Positions 1-11,889 of a stretch of 60,000 bases of DNA are shown here, piece after piece. How positions within the stretch are numbered: the first letter of the stretch is position 1; every line of letters starts with the position of its first letter. The DNA comes from Lingula anatina (Eukaryota > Brachiopoda > Lingulata > Lingulida > Lingulidae): the NCBI RefSeq assembly GCF_001039355.2, contig NW_019775607.1, forward strand, positions 227,514 to 287,513, read 5' to 3'. The position numbers and the translations under genes were made by a program. The notes below the pieces were generated by a model. It was not told the origin of the DNA, ran no database searches, and saw only the letters and a list, made by a program, of their open reading frames with translations.

Positions 1-327
1 TATATATATATACCGGTATATGTACCAGTGTACATACATGTATTTTTATATTTATAAAGATTTGTTTTACATTTATATTTTTAAATACCTTTGGATGAAG
101 CAGTGATGTGTGTGTATGTGTGTGCGTACGTGCGTGTGTACGTGTGTGTGTGGTAAGTGGTCCCTAGGAGTGAGCTGCTCTTGATAATATGGGGAAGTGC
201 GGGGATGTGCGATGGCTACCCATCGACACCATCTAGTTAACTATGTTATCAGTACTACTACGATTATTACATCTTTGACAAAAGAATAAATGGCGCATTT
301 ACCCTAATGATTATATTTTTTTTTCAG
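1..327. other. Low-complexity intronic DNA
   Basis: A (TA)n start, a TG/CG-rich stretch at about 108-152 and AT-rich sequence lead to the Ly6 acceptor at 327. I see no exon here. Confidence 0.5.
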
Positions 328-846
328 CTAGCGCAGTGAAGTGTTACTTATGCACAAATTGTGCCGACAAAAACCCGAGTGAAACAACCGAATGCCTCTA
401 TGGTTGTGCTACAACCAAGGTTAACACTTCAGGTGAGAGAGAGAGAGAGAGATAAAGAGAGATAGATAGATAGATCTCGCTTGTTAATTTTCACCTAAAA
501 GTAAAATATTGACATACCTTGTGTGTCTAATACTTTGATATGACAGTTAATACTCTACTCTAAGTAGACGAGTCAGTACGGCTTATATGAAATCGTCCTG
601 CCTGTTTTCGGACAAATACAGAATTCTACACATGTTCTATTTCCAGTCTATCTCGGATGTGCCTTTGATGTGACCAATGGTTGCAAGAATGAGACTTTAG
701 ATGGTCGGAAGGCAAGGGTGTGTGTGTGCAGCGGGGAACTTTGCAACGGCAGCCCCACAGTGCCCAGCAGTGCCACAGTGTCCAGCAGTCTGCTTCTTTT
801 GGGACTGATGTCCACCTTCGCAGCATTCCTACTCGGAAAGATGTAA
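328..846 (+). CDS. Ly6/uPAR-like GPI-anchored three-finger protein, C-terminal two exons (partial)
   Basis: Two exons join in phase: 328-432 (acceptor ttttcag, donor gtgaga) and 647-846 (acceptor ttccag, stop taa). The first encodes the start of a Ly6 fold (KCYLCTNCADKN...CLYGC). The second carries the diagnostic end (GCKNET...CVCSGELCNG, compare the CC..DLCN ending of the family), then a Ser/Thr-rich spacer and a hydrophobic tail SSSLLLLGLMSTFAAFLLGK, as expected of a GPI-anchor signal. By family knowledge the mature protein would sit on the outer cell surface as a cysteine-knotted beta-finger domain; ligand and role cannot be told. The signal-peptide exon is not seen before 328 and probably lies left of the window. 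Ly6 proteins diverge fast, so no orthologue is named. Confidence 0.8.
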
Positions 847-1554
847 CAGAAAGAAAACGGCGGCCTCAGATAATCTTCTGCGATCAACATTTTTGTATTT
901 GGAACGTGAAATGTTAAGAAACAATCGAAGTTTTGCAGACACTTATTTTTCTTTTTATTCGTTTTTGAATACTAAATGGGGAGATGGGCTCGCAGTTATA
1001 GCATGACAATTCTACGGATATAAATATTCCCTTTGAAATAGCGTCAGGGGTTAAGAAGAAACCACGAAATTACGAATTTAGTCTTACGATTGAGAAAGGC
1101 AGTCGAGAATGTATTTCGGTGGGGGATGCCTGGGGAACACGTATTGATACGGGGGCGGATCCTGAGATATTTTCTAAAAGTCTTCCAATTACTCCATCTT
1201 TTTTTACCGTCTACCGACAGAAAGAAAATAAGATGCCCACCAATGTAAACTTAAAAAATTCTGACCATCTTCGCCCCTATGATACGTAAACACTGTTTTT
1301 CGGGTATGGATATTAATGGCATTAAACATTTCGTTTAAAAATCACCCCTGCCTTAGGTAAAAAAGTCGGATGATTCGGCTTACGGCCACCTTTTTATTCA
1401 CTGCCCCTTATTTTCTTTAAATCTTTTACTTTGGGTGTGGTCGTGGTGCAGCCTCGAGCGGCGCGCCCCATGAGCCCCGGCTATACACCCAAACCTAATA
1501 CAGAGAAGTAAATGAGGCCACAGGCATGTTCTTAAATACATTAAGTGCACACAT
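847..1554. other. Non-coding, no feature seen
   Basis: 3' flank of the Ly6-like gene. No open frame, RNA gene or repeat was recognised. Confidence 0.4.
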
Positions 1555-2207
1555 TGCAAACTACAGACTTGACATTTAATATTTTTCCAAATTATTTTGA
1601 TCAGTTTTCCCTATTTTGCTGACTGATAAATAAAAATAAGAATTAAAATCGTGTTTTTGATTATCTCTTTGATGTCACTGTGTCATCAGTTCATTAATTG
1701 AATTCGCCAGAGAAGCAAACAAAAACACACTGCCTATTCTACCGTATGTCATTCGACAACCATTAAAAAAGATATTTGGGATCTCAATATTTTCCAAATT
1801 ATTGTCTGTAAAAGAGTTACACGCTCCACAAAGTCTAGTCACAGTAACAGTCGCTGTTACGTACGCCTGACCTCTTCTGGCTGCTACCAGCGCTCTGAAG
1901 TGGCAAGGCATTCCTTGGGATAAGTTTTTAGAGTTCAATCTAGAATATCATTCCAGGCATCGGTCAAAATCTGTCCAATTTGGTCCAGTTTTGTTGCAGG
2001 ACATGTAGGCCATTCATTCGGCGAAAAGTGGCCTACCCACATATTCTCTATGTGGTTCAAATATGGCAATTTTGATGACCAAGGTAGCTGCTCATTCCCT
2101 TGGTTCTGTAAGTTATATGCTATTAAAAGCCCTGAAGGCATTACTAATTTGCTTGTGTACATAAACAGTCTGTTTAGAGCGGGGCTTTTTGTAGCCATAA
2201 CCATCAC
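1555..2207 (-). pseudogene. Tc1/mariner transposase fossil, C-terminal part (minus copy)
   Basis: The minus strand carries the degenerate end of a Tc1-type transposase. LPWSSKLPYLNHIENMW matches the family's conserved Pro-Asp-Leu-Asn-Pro-Ile-Glu-Asn-hydrophobic-Trp region around the third catalytic acid. NLSQGMPCHFRALVAARRGQ matches the C-terminal Met-Pro-Arg-Arg stretch. The two pieces lie in different frames (1935-2207 and 1675-1938), so the gene is broken. A diverged copy of the same stretch lies in the opposite orientation at about 8213-8810, and the match continues past the coding part into the 3' non-coding tail. No intact terminal inverted repeat was found. Confidence 0.75.
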
Positions 2208-2985
2208 TTCACAACATTTTTTAATTCAAAGTAAAACATTGCTACTCTTCGTCTTTAAAAAATATGATTATTTTCTCTTCCAAGTCAAAATTCCTCAGCT
2301 TTTTTCCTATTCAGAACTAAACATTGCAGTATTTTTTCTGACCATTTTTATACAACAAGGGAAAGAAGAAGGGAGGAGGAGGAGAGGGAGGCGGGAGGAC
2401 AGGAGGAGGAGGAGAGGTAGAGGTAGACTTAGGTAACTAAAAGTACTGCCAAAACCTGAAAGAAATAGTGGTTTAAGATGTTATTTATTCTGAATATGTT
2501 TTGCTGGCAACATTATATTTTAGCGGAAACGTCTTCCGTGCCCATGCAGTAACTAGTTATTTGTCGTTTGCATGAATTGACCACTGCCTTTCGCACAAAG
2601 TTTGATGCAATATTCAGCTCTCAACACATCTAGTCCATTACTCTATACGGGTTTAACCCTCCGAATTGCATTTTTCCTCGAGATCAGGGAAAAAGCAATT
2701 CTTACTGACGAATCATAGCTCGATCCGCCCTTGCACTTGGATTCAATGTTTTATTCCATTGTTCATTTAATGATTTAGTTCTTAATGACTGACCAATATT
2801 TTAAAACACGTCCACGTAGGGTACTTTTATTTGAGTTTTTTGGAATAGTTTTTAAGGTCTGAATTGGAAAAGATATTTAGCTTTGTAAGATACAGTATGT
2901 AGACAAAGGGTCGTTGGAAAATTTTCAAACACGTACAGTATGCCGCATAACGTGAAGTAGTAGCATCTTCTACCAGGCTGGCAAT

Positions 2986-4337
2986 CTGTCGCCCTGGTAG
3001 AGGGTAAAGTAGGAGTAAAAAAAACGTTTTATGTGGTCTAATAAAGGTTGGCATAGTGAAAAGGGAAAAAAAGCCTGACTAGGGTTTTCTCGACTGACCC
3101 CTGATTACGATCAAGTTCACTTTTATTTGTCGTCTTATAGCTGAATGTGTACGAGAGTGGAGGACACTCGGTATTCATTTAATCTAGTCCAACCCCCCAA
3201 AACAGAGAGTCTGTGTGAATGTAAAAATGAGAAATTTAAAACTCGAAAACGGGTTGAAATATCATAATTTTCTCACCGGGCTTTGAAAGGATATACCTTG
3301 GCGATAAGAATATAACTGCTAACTTTCAGGAAAATTCGGATTTTGATACATGAAGTTCCACTGTATTGCATGATTTCATAGAATTTCTTTATCTTTCTTT
3401 GTTTAAATAAAATAAATGTTTATGAAATTTCCCTCCTTGTCAACGATAATGGACAATATTTCCCATTTAAAGAGCAGTTTTGTGACAGGCAGTTTACTTT
3501 TCAGTCACAAAGAAGGCTTGTGTCAATGTCAGTCGCTCTTGAATTTGTAAGAGAAGAAACTGAGCCACCGTTCACACCACATCCACCAGTGCAGTAAGTA
3601 TGCCACCATGTGTTATCACACCGGGACGGGTTGGCGGTCGTCTGCCAAGATGCTTCCATGATCTGACCATGTTGATTTTTCTCGACGCTTACGCCGCCAT
3701 TTTTTAAATAATAATAATAATAATAATAATAATAATTTATTTGCTAAAATCGCAACCCAAAGGTTGATGTTTTATATTGTATCATAAATAAAATCATAAG
3801 GTATTTAAAAGTAACTAAAAATTATTAACTTAAAGACCAAAGCTTTAAAACAAGACTTATAAGACAGTTTGGAGCGAAATTCCTCTTTTTATTCCGTTCC
3901 ATAATCTTGTTCTAACGGACTTTGTGAAGAAACAAAACAGCATAGCGTTTCCGAGACCCTTGGAACCATCGCCTATACCCTGAAAAGAAATTACATAATT
4001 TAAAACCTAGATGTACGGCTGGGTAGGCCTATGAGTAAGCCACTTCTAAATATGCGAACGCCGTCAAAAATGTAAAGAAAATTTAGAGAAAGGAAGGAAA
4101 AAATCAAACTGCGTTTAGAAATGACAACTATGAATCGTTTTGCATGCGTGGCTGTTAGGGTAGGGCCTACTCATAATGGGCTAACTAGGCCTAACATGTA
4201 CCTGTAACATCATAAGAATCACCATGACAGGATGACTGTCAACTCTCTTCAAGATCGCCTTCTGGCGCGGATAAGCCATTTTGGTAATGGCTGTCACGAG
4301 TAACCTGGCAATCCCCTACCCTCTACCAGGGCGACAG
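2986..4337. repeat. 1.35-kb interval bounded by a perfect 21-bp inverted repeat
   Basis: ctgtcgccctggtagagggt plus one base at 2986-3006 recurs in inverse at 4317-4337. Between the arms are AT-rich non-coding DNA, an (AAT)n run at about 3709-3737 and no long open frame. It could be a non-autonomous DNA transposon with degenerate ends or two short repeats in opposite orientation. No target-site duplication was identified. Confidence 0.4.
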
Positions 4338-4939
4338 ACAGATTTTTTACAGATATTCACAGATATGTCTCTAGATAGATAGACGGTCATTTTGGTCTGT
4401 AGTCACTCTGTTGAGAAATCCCATGTGGGAATAATTATCTCTGCCCGCGCGCAGAAGGCTTTATACTCGCTCTGCAGGAGCTTCGCTTCGCGACGATGTG
4501 CTAACTGCCCGTTACGCAACCTGTGTAAGGCTCTGCTGAGTGCAGAAACCAGTCATAGGTGAATGAAAAATAATCATCTCCACACATCTCTATTCTATAC
4601 TAGTTGCAAATGGTGAAGAAAACAGCAACTGTTGACCTTATCTCAACAAAAGCATTCATTGTGACCGTTTATGTTATATCATGCTATATTTCTAGGTGTG
4701 AATGATAGTACGTGTGCGAGTATGTATGTGCATGAAGGCGCAAAAAAAGATACATATGTAATTATTAGTAGAAAGCAAGAAACACACAAATATATATATA
4801 TATATATATATAGTAGTTTATGGAGAGACGACGTACACTTCTATTTAAGCTGTCGTTATATCCCCTTCATGTATGTTGACACTACCTCTTCTCCCTTAAA
4901 GTAGTTTTTGATACTTGTCTATAAAAGTGATAAAAGATC

Positions 4940-6695
4940 GGTAGTTTAAATTGCAGGGGTTTATCATCAGATCCGATAAAGAGAAGGGACATATTTATTA
5001 AATGCAGGGAAAAATACCATATTACCTTATTAGTAGATACCCATTGTAATAAAAACCAGGAAGGTATGTGGAAAAATGAATGGGGAGGAAATGCTAGATT
5101 TTGCTCTTATACATCAAGTAGCAGAGGAGTGGAGATTTTATTCAAACACTCATTTGAACTAAAAATTAATAATGAAATAAAGGACACGAACGGAAATTAC
5201 TTAATAATAGACTGCGTTATCCAAGGCACTCGAGCCTCACTGACTGTCCTTTATGGGCCCAATAACGATACCCCTTCATTTTTCCACGACATTAAAAATC
5301 ATCTGGAAGTTATAGGGAACACCTCCGTTATAATCGCAGGTGACTGGAATGTCCCGATCGATTATGACAAAGATACGTTCAACTACATTAAAAGAAATAA
5401 CGTAAAAGCAAATAACGAGATTAAAACACTCATGTATGCCTTCGATCTGGTTGATACATGTAGAGAACTGCATCCGACAGTCAGAAGATATACCTGGTAC
5501 GGGCCAAATAATAAACGGAGTAGACTTGATTACATTCTGATTTCCTCAGACCTACAAAATAATCTGAGGGTGCGGATATAGATATTGCCTACAGATCAGA
5601 TCATTCCCCTGTGAATATAAAACTACAATTCATTAACCAAACCAGAGGGCCAGGTACCTGGAAGTTTAATAATAGTCTTCTCGGCGACGAAGAATATGTA
5701 AAAGTAGTAGGCCTACATGGTTGCATAAGGGAAGTAGTTGATCAATATAGAGTAGAGAACACAGAAAATACCGAAAATATGGAACTTAGTATAAACGACG
5801 AACTTTTTTGGGAAGTGAAAAAGAGGTGAAACAATTAAATATGCATCTAAGAAAAAACAAAAAACGAAATACAGAAGAAAAGATATTAGAAAATAAGCTT
5901 AAAACCCTATACGAACAACACCAGTATGACTTGGTAAAAGAGCAAATCCAAGCAACAGAAATGGAACTGAAAGATATAAGAGAACAAAGAGTAAAAGGTA
6001 TTATTATCAGAACTAAATCAAAGTGGAAAGTTGAGGGAGAAAACAGTAGGCCTACTAATTATTTCTGTAATCTGGAAAAAAGAAACTTTACTGAGAAAGC
6101 CATTGCGAAAATAGTAAGAGAAGATGGAACAGAAACTATTTGTCTTAAAGAAATCATCACAGAACAGAAGAACTATTATGAAAACTTGTACTCCTCCAAA
6201 AAGCCACAAATAAATAATACACACCGCAATATGTTCATGAGAGATGATAACCCATTCATTCAAAAACTAAATGAAGAAGAGCGCAACGCAATAGAATCAC
6301 CCATATTTCACTCTGAGTGTCTCAATGCACTAAAAAAGATGAAAAACGGGCGATCGCCCGGAATTGACGGATATCGGCCTACTACCGAGTTCTATAAATT
6401 TTTTTTGGGAGGAACTAAAGGTTTATATAGTGCTTCCTTCAATTACTCATACAGTAAACAACGCATGTCTACGAGTCAAAGACAAGGCGTGATTACTTGT
6501 TTACCTAAATCTGGAAAGGATAAAAAGCTACTACTAAAGAACTGGAGGCCAATTTGTTTACTTAATGTTGACTATAAGATAATTTCGGCCTGCATTGCTA
6601 ATAGAATGAAACGATATCTCAATAAGCTAATAAGTAGCACACAAACAGGGTTCGAAAAAGGGAGATTTATCGGTGAATGCACAAGGTTGAAATAA
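4940..6695 (+). pseudogene. L1/Tx1-like non-LTR retrotransposon fossil (endonuclease + partial RT)
   Basis: Reading starts in frame near 4940 with NCRGLSSDPIKRRDIF, as in LINE endonucleases. It runs through an AP-endonuclease domain with a GDWN motif (about 5341-5352) and YTWYGPNNKRSRLDYILIS (5491-5547). A frameshift near 5575 and another near 5810 move it to other frames. The RT part then shows MKNGRSPGIDGY (about 6340-6375) and NWRPICLLNVDYKIISACIANRMK, then TQTGFEKGRFIGECTR, and stops at 6695 before the RT active-site box. It is therefore 5'-uncertain, twice frameshifted and 3'-truncated, and cannot mobilise itself. Clade placement (L1/Tx1-like) rests on wording similarity only. Confidence 0.85.
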
Positions 6696-7908
6696 GGTTA
6701 TAATCAGTGTGAAGAGGGTGTCTTGCCTCATTTAAAAAGGGTGTTGTTCTTCATACTGGTTGTTGCTTAACTTATGCTAACCTACTCTGTACAAATATGG
6801 TTTCAATAAATCGCCAAAATTATGACATTAATGAACATTTGTATCAAACGTTTTGATACTTCTATGATACAATTTAAATAAATGGATGAAGAGGATTACG
6901 GTATTAGTTACTATTTACCTCTGGCGTTAACTTCGCCCTGCTATATAAATGAACAAATGTTGCAGATTGTAACAAAAAACTTTCTTACAGTGTTTTTATG
7001 ACATATGATTTACACATTTGATAGTGAAACACTCCTCGGCTTTTACAAATCACCTGACGTAAACTGTCTACCCCCGCTCCCCGAAAAAAAAAACTGTTTC
7101 TTTTAATTTCGAAATGAATTGCTTTTAAGACAAAGAAGTCCATTAACCCTTTTAGGACTCATTATCATTGTACAGCATGTTGTAATCGATATTTAAATAG
7201 TTAATTTTTGTACTCCGCTTTTCAGTGTTCATCCTGGTGCTTTCATCGGGGATACCTCAGGTTGAGGTTACAATTACGTCGCTCGCCTAAATCCATATGC
7301 TACTGGAATGTATATTTAAGGACAAATTAAGCTTTGTAAAGTCCCTATTGTCACATCTATACCATAGATACTTAATTTTATCTTGAATGAAAAAATACCC
7401 CCAAAATATCGTTTTGTGCTTAAACCTTTCATGACTTGAACCAAGATCTGATATACAGTGTACTATAGCTACTATGACATTCCTCAAGTTGGGTCTGCTG
7501 GGGGAGGGGAGCATTTAAATGATAAACGAGGAAGTCTACCTGCAAAAGCAGCAGCAGTGGTTTGAATGATCGCTATCTCGGCTCCTTTTTCTTTGACAGC
7601 AACATAAAAAGTGTTTAGGGAGAAAGTCACACAAAGACCCGACGTTGTTTTGTCTTCAGCATTTCCTCTTCCTTGTTTACTGCAATTAGGCCTACTGTCG
7701 TCAATTAATGAAATCGAGAAAGCAATTAAGCAAGTAAATTGCCACCAAAAAGCGTTTTTCAAGGCCCTTAACGAACACCAAACTTGTTTTAGCAGGTTAG
7801 AATACCAGACGACCTCCGAGGAACCCACTGTAAACAGCAAAACATCGTCGTCTGTTTCTCCAATGAATTGGCGACCATGACCGTTTCTGGGTAGAACACC
7901 GAAACCTC
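6696..7908. other. Non-coding transposon-flanking DNA
   Basis: AT-rich DNA with scattered short open frames on both strands. The frame at 7611-7880 could be the decayed N-terminal part of the Tc1 fossil that starts at 7909, but I see no family motif in it. Confidence 0.35.
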
Positions 7909-8810
7909 GTGGCTTTCTTTATTAAGGTCAGATTTCACCTGCACCGCTCAACTAATCAGAACAGAGTTAACAGACATCCAGAAGAGGCCTACAACGAAGC
8001 GTGTGCCGCGCCCAAAGTGACTAGGGTCATTGACAGCGTCAGTATTTGGTGTGGATTCCACATTGGTGCCAAAACTCCAATGGTAGCCATCGACGAAAAC
8101 CTGAACCAGATCAAATAAAGGAATAATCTGGGAACCACTGGACTATCATTTGATAGGGGGCACCTTAGGAACAATTTTAGGTTGCACAGTGAGATTGCCG
8201 GTTCACACAGTTGGCTTTTAATAGCATATAACTTACATAACCAAGGGAATGAGCAGCTTCCTTGGTCATCAAAATTGCTATATTTGAACCGCATAGACAA
8301 TATGTGGGTAGGTCATTACCCGCCAAATCAACGGCTTACATGTCCTACAACAAAACCGGACCAAAGTGGACAAGTTTTGACCGATGCCTGGAATGTTATT
8401 CCAGATTGAACTCTATAAACCTATCCCAAGGAATGCCTTGCCGCTTAAGAGCGCTGGTAGCAGCCAGAAGAAGTCAGGCGTAACAGCGATCGTTGATGTG
8501 ACTAGCAACTGACATGAGGGTCTTTTGTGGAGCGTATAACTCTTTTACAGACGATAATTTGGAAAATATGGAGATCCAAAATATCTCATTTAATGGTCGT
8601 CGTACGCCATAGAATAGGCAATGTATTTTTGTTTGCTTCACTGGCGAATTCAATTAATGAACTGATGTCATAATGACATCAAAAAGATAATTAAAAGATA
8701 TTAAAACACGATTTTAATCCCTATTTCCATTTATCAATCAGCAAAATAGGAAAAAAACTGATGAAAAATGATTTGGAAAAAATATTTCATATTAAATGTC
8801 AAGTCTGTAT
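7909..8810 (+). pseudogene. Tc1/mariner transposase fossil (plus copy)
   Basis: The frame at 7909-8118 contains SVSIWCGFHIGAKTPMVAID followed by ENLN, matching the Tc1 stretch around the middle catalytic Asp (xxWGGIS...KTPLVFIDGNLN). The frame at 8213-8409 has the LPWSSKLLYLNRIDNMW region, and a third at about 8410-8480 has NLSQGMPCRLRALVAARR. Stops and frameshifts separate the pieces. From 8213 to about 8810 the sequence is the inverse of 2120-1555, including the AT-rich 3' tail. It ends about 125 bp from the stop codon of the neighbouring lectin gene, so it may contribute to that gene's 3' UTR. Confidence 0.8.
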
Positions 8811-8935
8811 ATTCAGCAATATCGTTTTAATGTTTCACAACGATAAGAGATACTTAAATGGCATGTGTTACATAGTCATGAATGCTTCCCTGGGGTATTT
8901 CTGAAAGTGATTTAGCCACATTTATTAGTCTCGTC

Positions 8936-10529
8936 CTACACTTGTCCCAAGCAGATGTCCTCATAATATTCAGAACCAGTGTCTGCCTGCAAGTCGCTGG
9001 TCTGGGCAGTACTGGGCAGAAGTTCACAGACACATTGGTCATTTCCGGCACAAAGAACGTTTATGGCCGCACACTTCCAGTGTTGCATACAGGAGGTGCT
9101 GCATTCGATGAGGCTGGGGACATTCAGCGTGGATATGGGCACAAGGGTTGCGCGCGCATCTGCTGCTACCCGTTTGAACGTAGTTGTACTTGTAATACCT
9201 ATACAAAAACATAAGTAAACCATGGGAACTACAAAACCCATAACAAGGACGTGTCAGTGGGTGACTCACCGGTTTCAACGTTGAATTAATCAGAAAATGT
9301 TAATAGATACACGTAATTTTAGGCACACCTATTAAAACTCATATTAATATACATACTTGCGCAAAATGGAATTCCATCAACTCACCATGAACCTCCACTT
9401 CACATAGCTGCAAGTTATGGATGTCACTGCCAACTTTAATGATCAAGACATATCGTCCTCTCAGTGGTGAACCACAGGACAGAGACGTGTTCCCCACAGG
9501 TGCCACCCCCGGGTAACTGGCGCAGAGTTTGTACTGGGTGAATGATGAACTATCCTCGTAAGAGGTTCCAACTCTCACTTCGAAATTATTCAAACGGTAA
9601 GCTGAAAATAGAAAATTATCAAATTGTTTTAAAATTTTGACTTTCATCATACTTTGACGTGATATGTAACGGCAAATTTAACAATAGATCATTTAAGTCC
9701 GTACCAGTACGTGTTAGGTAGATACAGGGATGAATGAAATATTTCTTATCATTTTAGAAAATAGTTACTTGTAGCTTCACGTTCTGTTGTCCACTTTTCA
9801 CATCCATTTTCTTAAGTGGATCATACATGTACCTATCTGTTTTACATTTTAATGTTTTACATGTTTAAACAGCAACAAGAAGTGCGGTTTACATGTACAG
9901 TAATAAAATGCGTTGAATAAATTGATAATGGATACAATACACAGAACCCAACGTACAATATCCGTCGCCACGGTTTGATATTATGACACCGGCCACACTC
10001 GCCGTGGTTTCTAAGTCCACTAGCCACCATTGACCCTGACCAGAACCAGTATGGGCACAACTCCCATTGCGATTGTCGTCGTCATAGTTACCGTCCACAG
10101 CACGACTGGCATTGTACACACCGTACTCATTTTGGAAGGTGGAACTTTGGTAGGCGGGTTTGCCTTTAGCCAGATTCTGCGTGCAACCTCTGCATAGTGT
10201 CCCATCTGCCGGGGAAAGATATCAACAGCATCAATTATTATTATTATTAATATTATTATTATTATTTGTAAGTGTAAACCGAATATTGCAATATATATTA
10301 AATATCCTTTTTTTCCTAAATCGGATTGAAAGGACATTATAGAACAATTTTAAATTCAGAAACAAATATCTATACCACACGGAGGAATAATTCCTTAAAC
10401 GCATACTTCTCAGCTGTATATAAAAAATCAATGATAAAACACCACTTTTGCCTAGTGATTTTTGTGTCTGTCAAACTTACCCAGAAATATTACGGTAACT
10501 CCGACAAAAAGCAGTCTTAGGACGACCAT
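8936..10529 (-). CDS. Secreted F-type lectin (fucolectin) with C-terminal PAN/apple-like domain
   Basis: Four exons join in phase: 10529-10481 (ATG and signal peptide MVVLRLLFVGVTVIFLG), 10205-9957, 9601-9386 and 9198-8936 (stop TAG), giving 258 residues. Residues about 25-170 are an F-type lectin domain (NLAKGKPAYQSSTF, ASRAVDGN, SCAHTG, WWLVDLE, NRGD, RLNNFEVRVG, LCEVEVHG). The family's fucose-binding signature His-X26-Arg-X-Asp-X4-Arg is intact (His of CAHTG, Arg of NRGD, Arg of YRLNN), although an intron splits it after RGDGY. The Cys-Cys pair usually found after RGD is absent. Residues about 172-258 have PAN/apple-like spacing (CSTSCMQHWKCAAINVLCAG). By family knowledge it should bind fucosylated glycans outside the cell, possibly in innate immunity or gamete recognition. 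Transcribed in the same direction as MGAT5, 1.36 kb downstream of its stop. Confidence 0.88.
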
Positions 10530-11889
10530 CCTATATTCACACACCTCGTTCTCACAGCAGCTGCCGATGGCAGACAAATAAAAAAAACGCTCAATCCGTT
10601 GTTGCCCCGGATGATGATCTGCTAAGAGTGCAGGGACTACAGAAAATAGCAGGATAAAAAATCAACTGTTGCTTGAATATTAAAACTAACTTAATCAAAT
10701 TCCAATTACTATATCATCGTAACATATGTCTGCACTTTCAGTGCCAATAATCAATTACAAAATATGCGTTTATGTATTTTTGACCACACACATTTTCATC
10801 ATTCGAGCAACTGATCAAGCCTGTTCCCTCTCAGGTGAGGCATCACAATCAATAAAATTTCCATTATATAGTCAATTAATATTATTTATCAAATTGATTC
10901 CTCGTGTATTTCTGTCTCAGGTCCATGTTTTATTTAATATCGCTAATATAGATCTAAAAGATGAGTGATATCTTTGTCATGTGCCATTTCACACAGCTAT
11001 TCGGGCTTACGTGATACGTTTGCAAATTGAACAGATGATTTTGTCCCTTGTCATCAGTCAATGAAAAAAATTTGGGCTGATGGATTGGCTACATCAACAC
11101 GTCATGTTCAAAGGAAACTACATGCATACTAGCAATTTATAAATACCTGTAGGAATTCGATGATAGGTGTGTCTGTCTCTAGATTTAGTAAATGTCGTTG
11201 ATGTTTGTAGCCCTCCATTGCATACTGAGTTATAAATTGACCTTTTTTTCTCTCTTTAAAACAGCTTTAAATTCCTTCGCACTCACATAGTGTTTTTCTG
11301 CACCTTCACCAGAGAACAGGCCCACGTATATAATATATAATTTGGGAGGAAACAGGGGTTCACCGCCATGTGGATACCACTCTGTAGCACATGGAGTTTG
11401 CTTTGAAATGGATGCATTAGTTTTAAGTAAAGTCATGCAGTATCATGTAGTCAGGATTTCGATTGAAGAAGTTCATCAAGCAAAAATTAAAATAACCACA
11501 ATGGAAAAAGGGAAATAAGAAAATTCCATTTTACCTGCTCTTGACGAGTGAACTATTTTATTATTCGTATCATGAACTCGAGGGCTTTGTAAAATTAAGT
11601 TCCTCCCTGTTCTTTGGCACTGTCAAACCGAACACTGAGATCCCCTTTGCGTTTCAAATGTCATTTTCAAAATCTTCCCTGTCTTCGTCCGTGCATACTT
11701 GTAAAGGCAATTTAATGTTAAGGTAAGCATATAATGCCTAGGCGAATTGCCACCTTTATTTATACTGTATCAATATTTAACCCTCTTGAGAATAAAAGAT
11801 GTTAAAAAAAAAAGGCAATTTAATGAATTATGAACAATCACTTGCAAAAATACGTACATTAGTTTGACAATAAAACAAAAAATGCTTCG
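10530..11889. other. Intergenic: lectin promoter side and MGAT5 3' flank
   Basis: AT-rich, no recognised exon. A 68-codon minus-strand frame at 11230-11436 lies in the likely MGAT5 3' UTR and resembles nothing I know. The lectin promoter should lie just right of 10529; no clear TATA box was identified. Confidence 0.4.

Noticed and set aside
9199-9241. Alternative start MGFVV... for a separate PAN-domain protein
   Set aside because: An acceptor (tttttgtatag) lies inside it, and the exon from 9198 joins the lectin exon in phase to give CEVEVHG-ITST; one fused gene is simpler.
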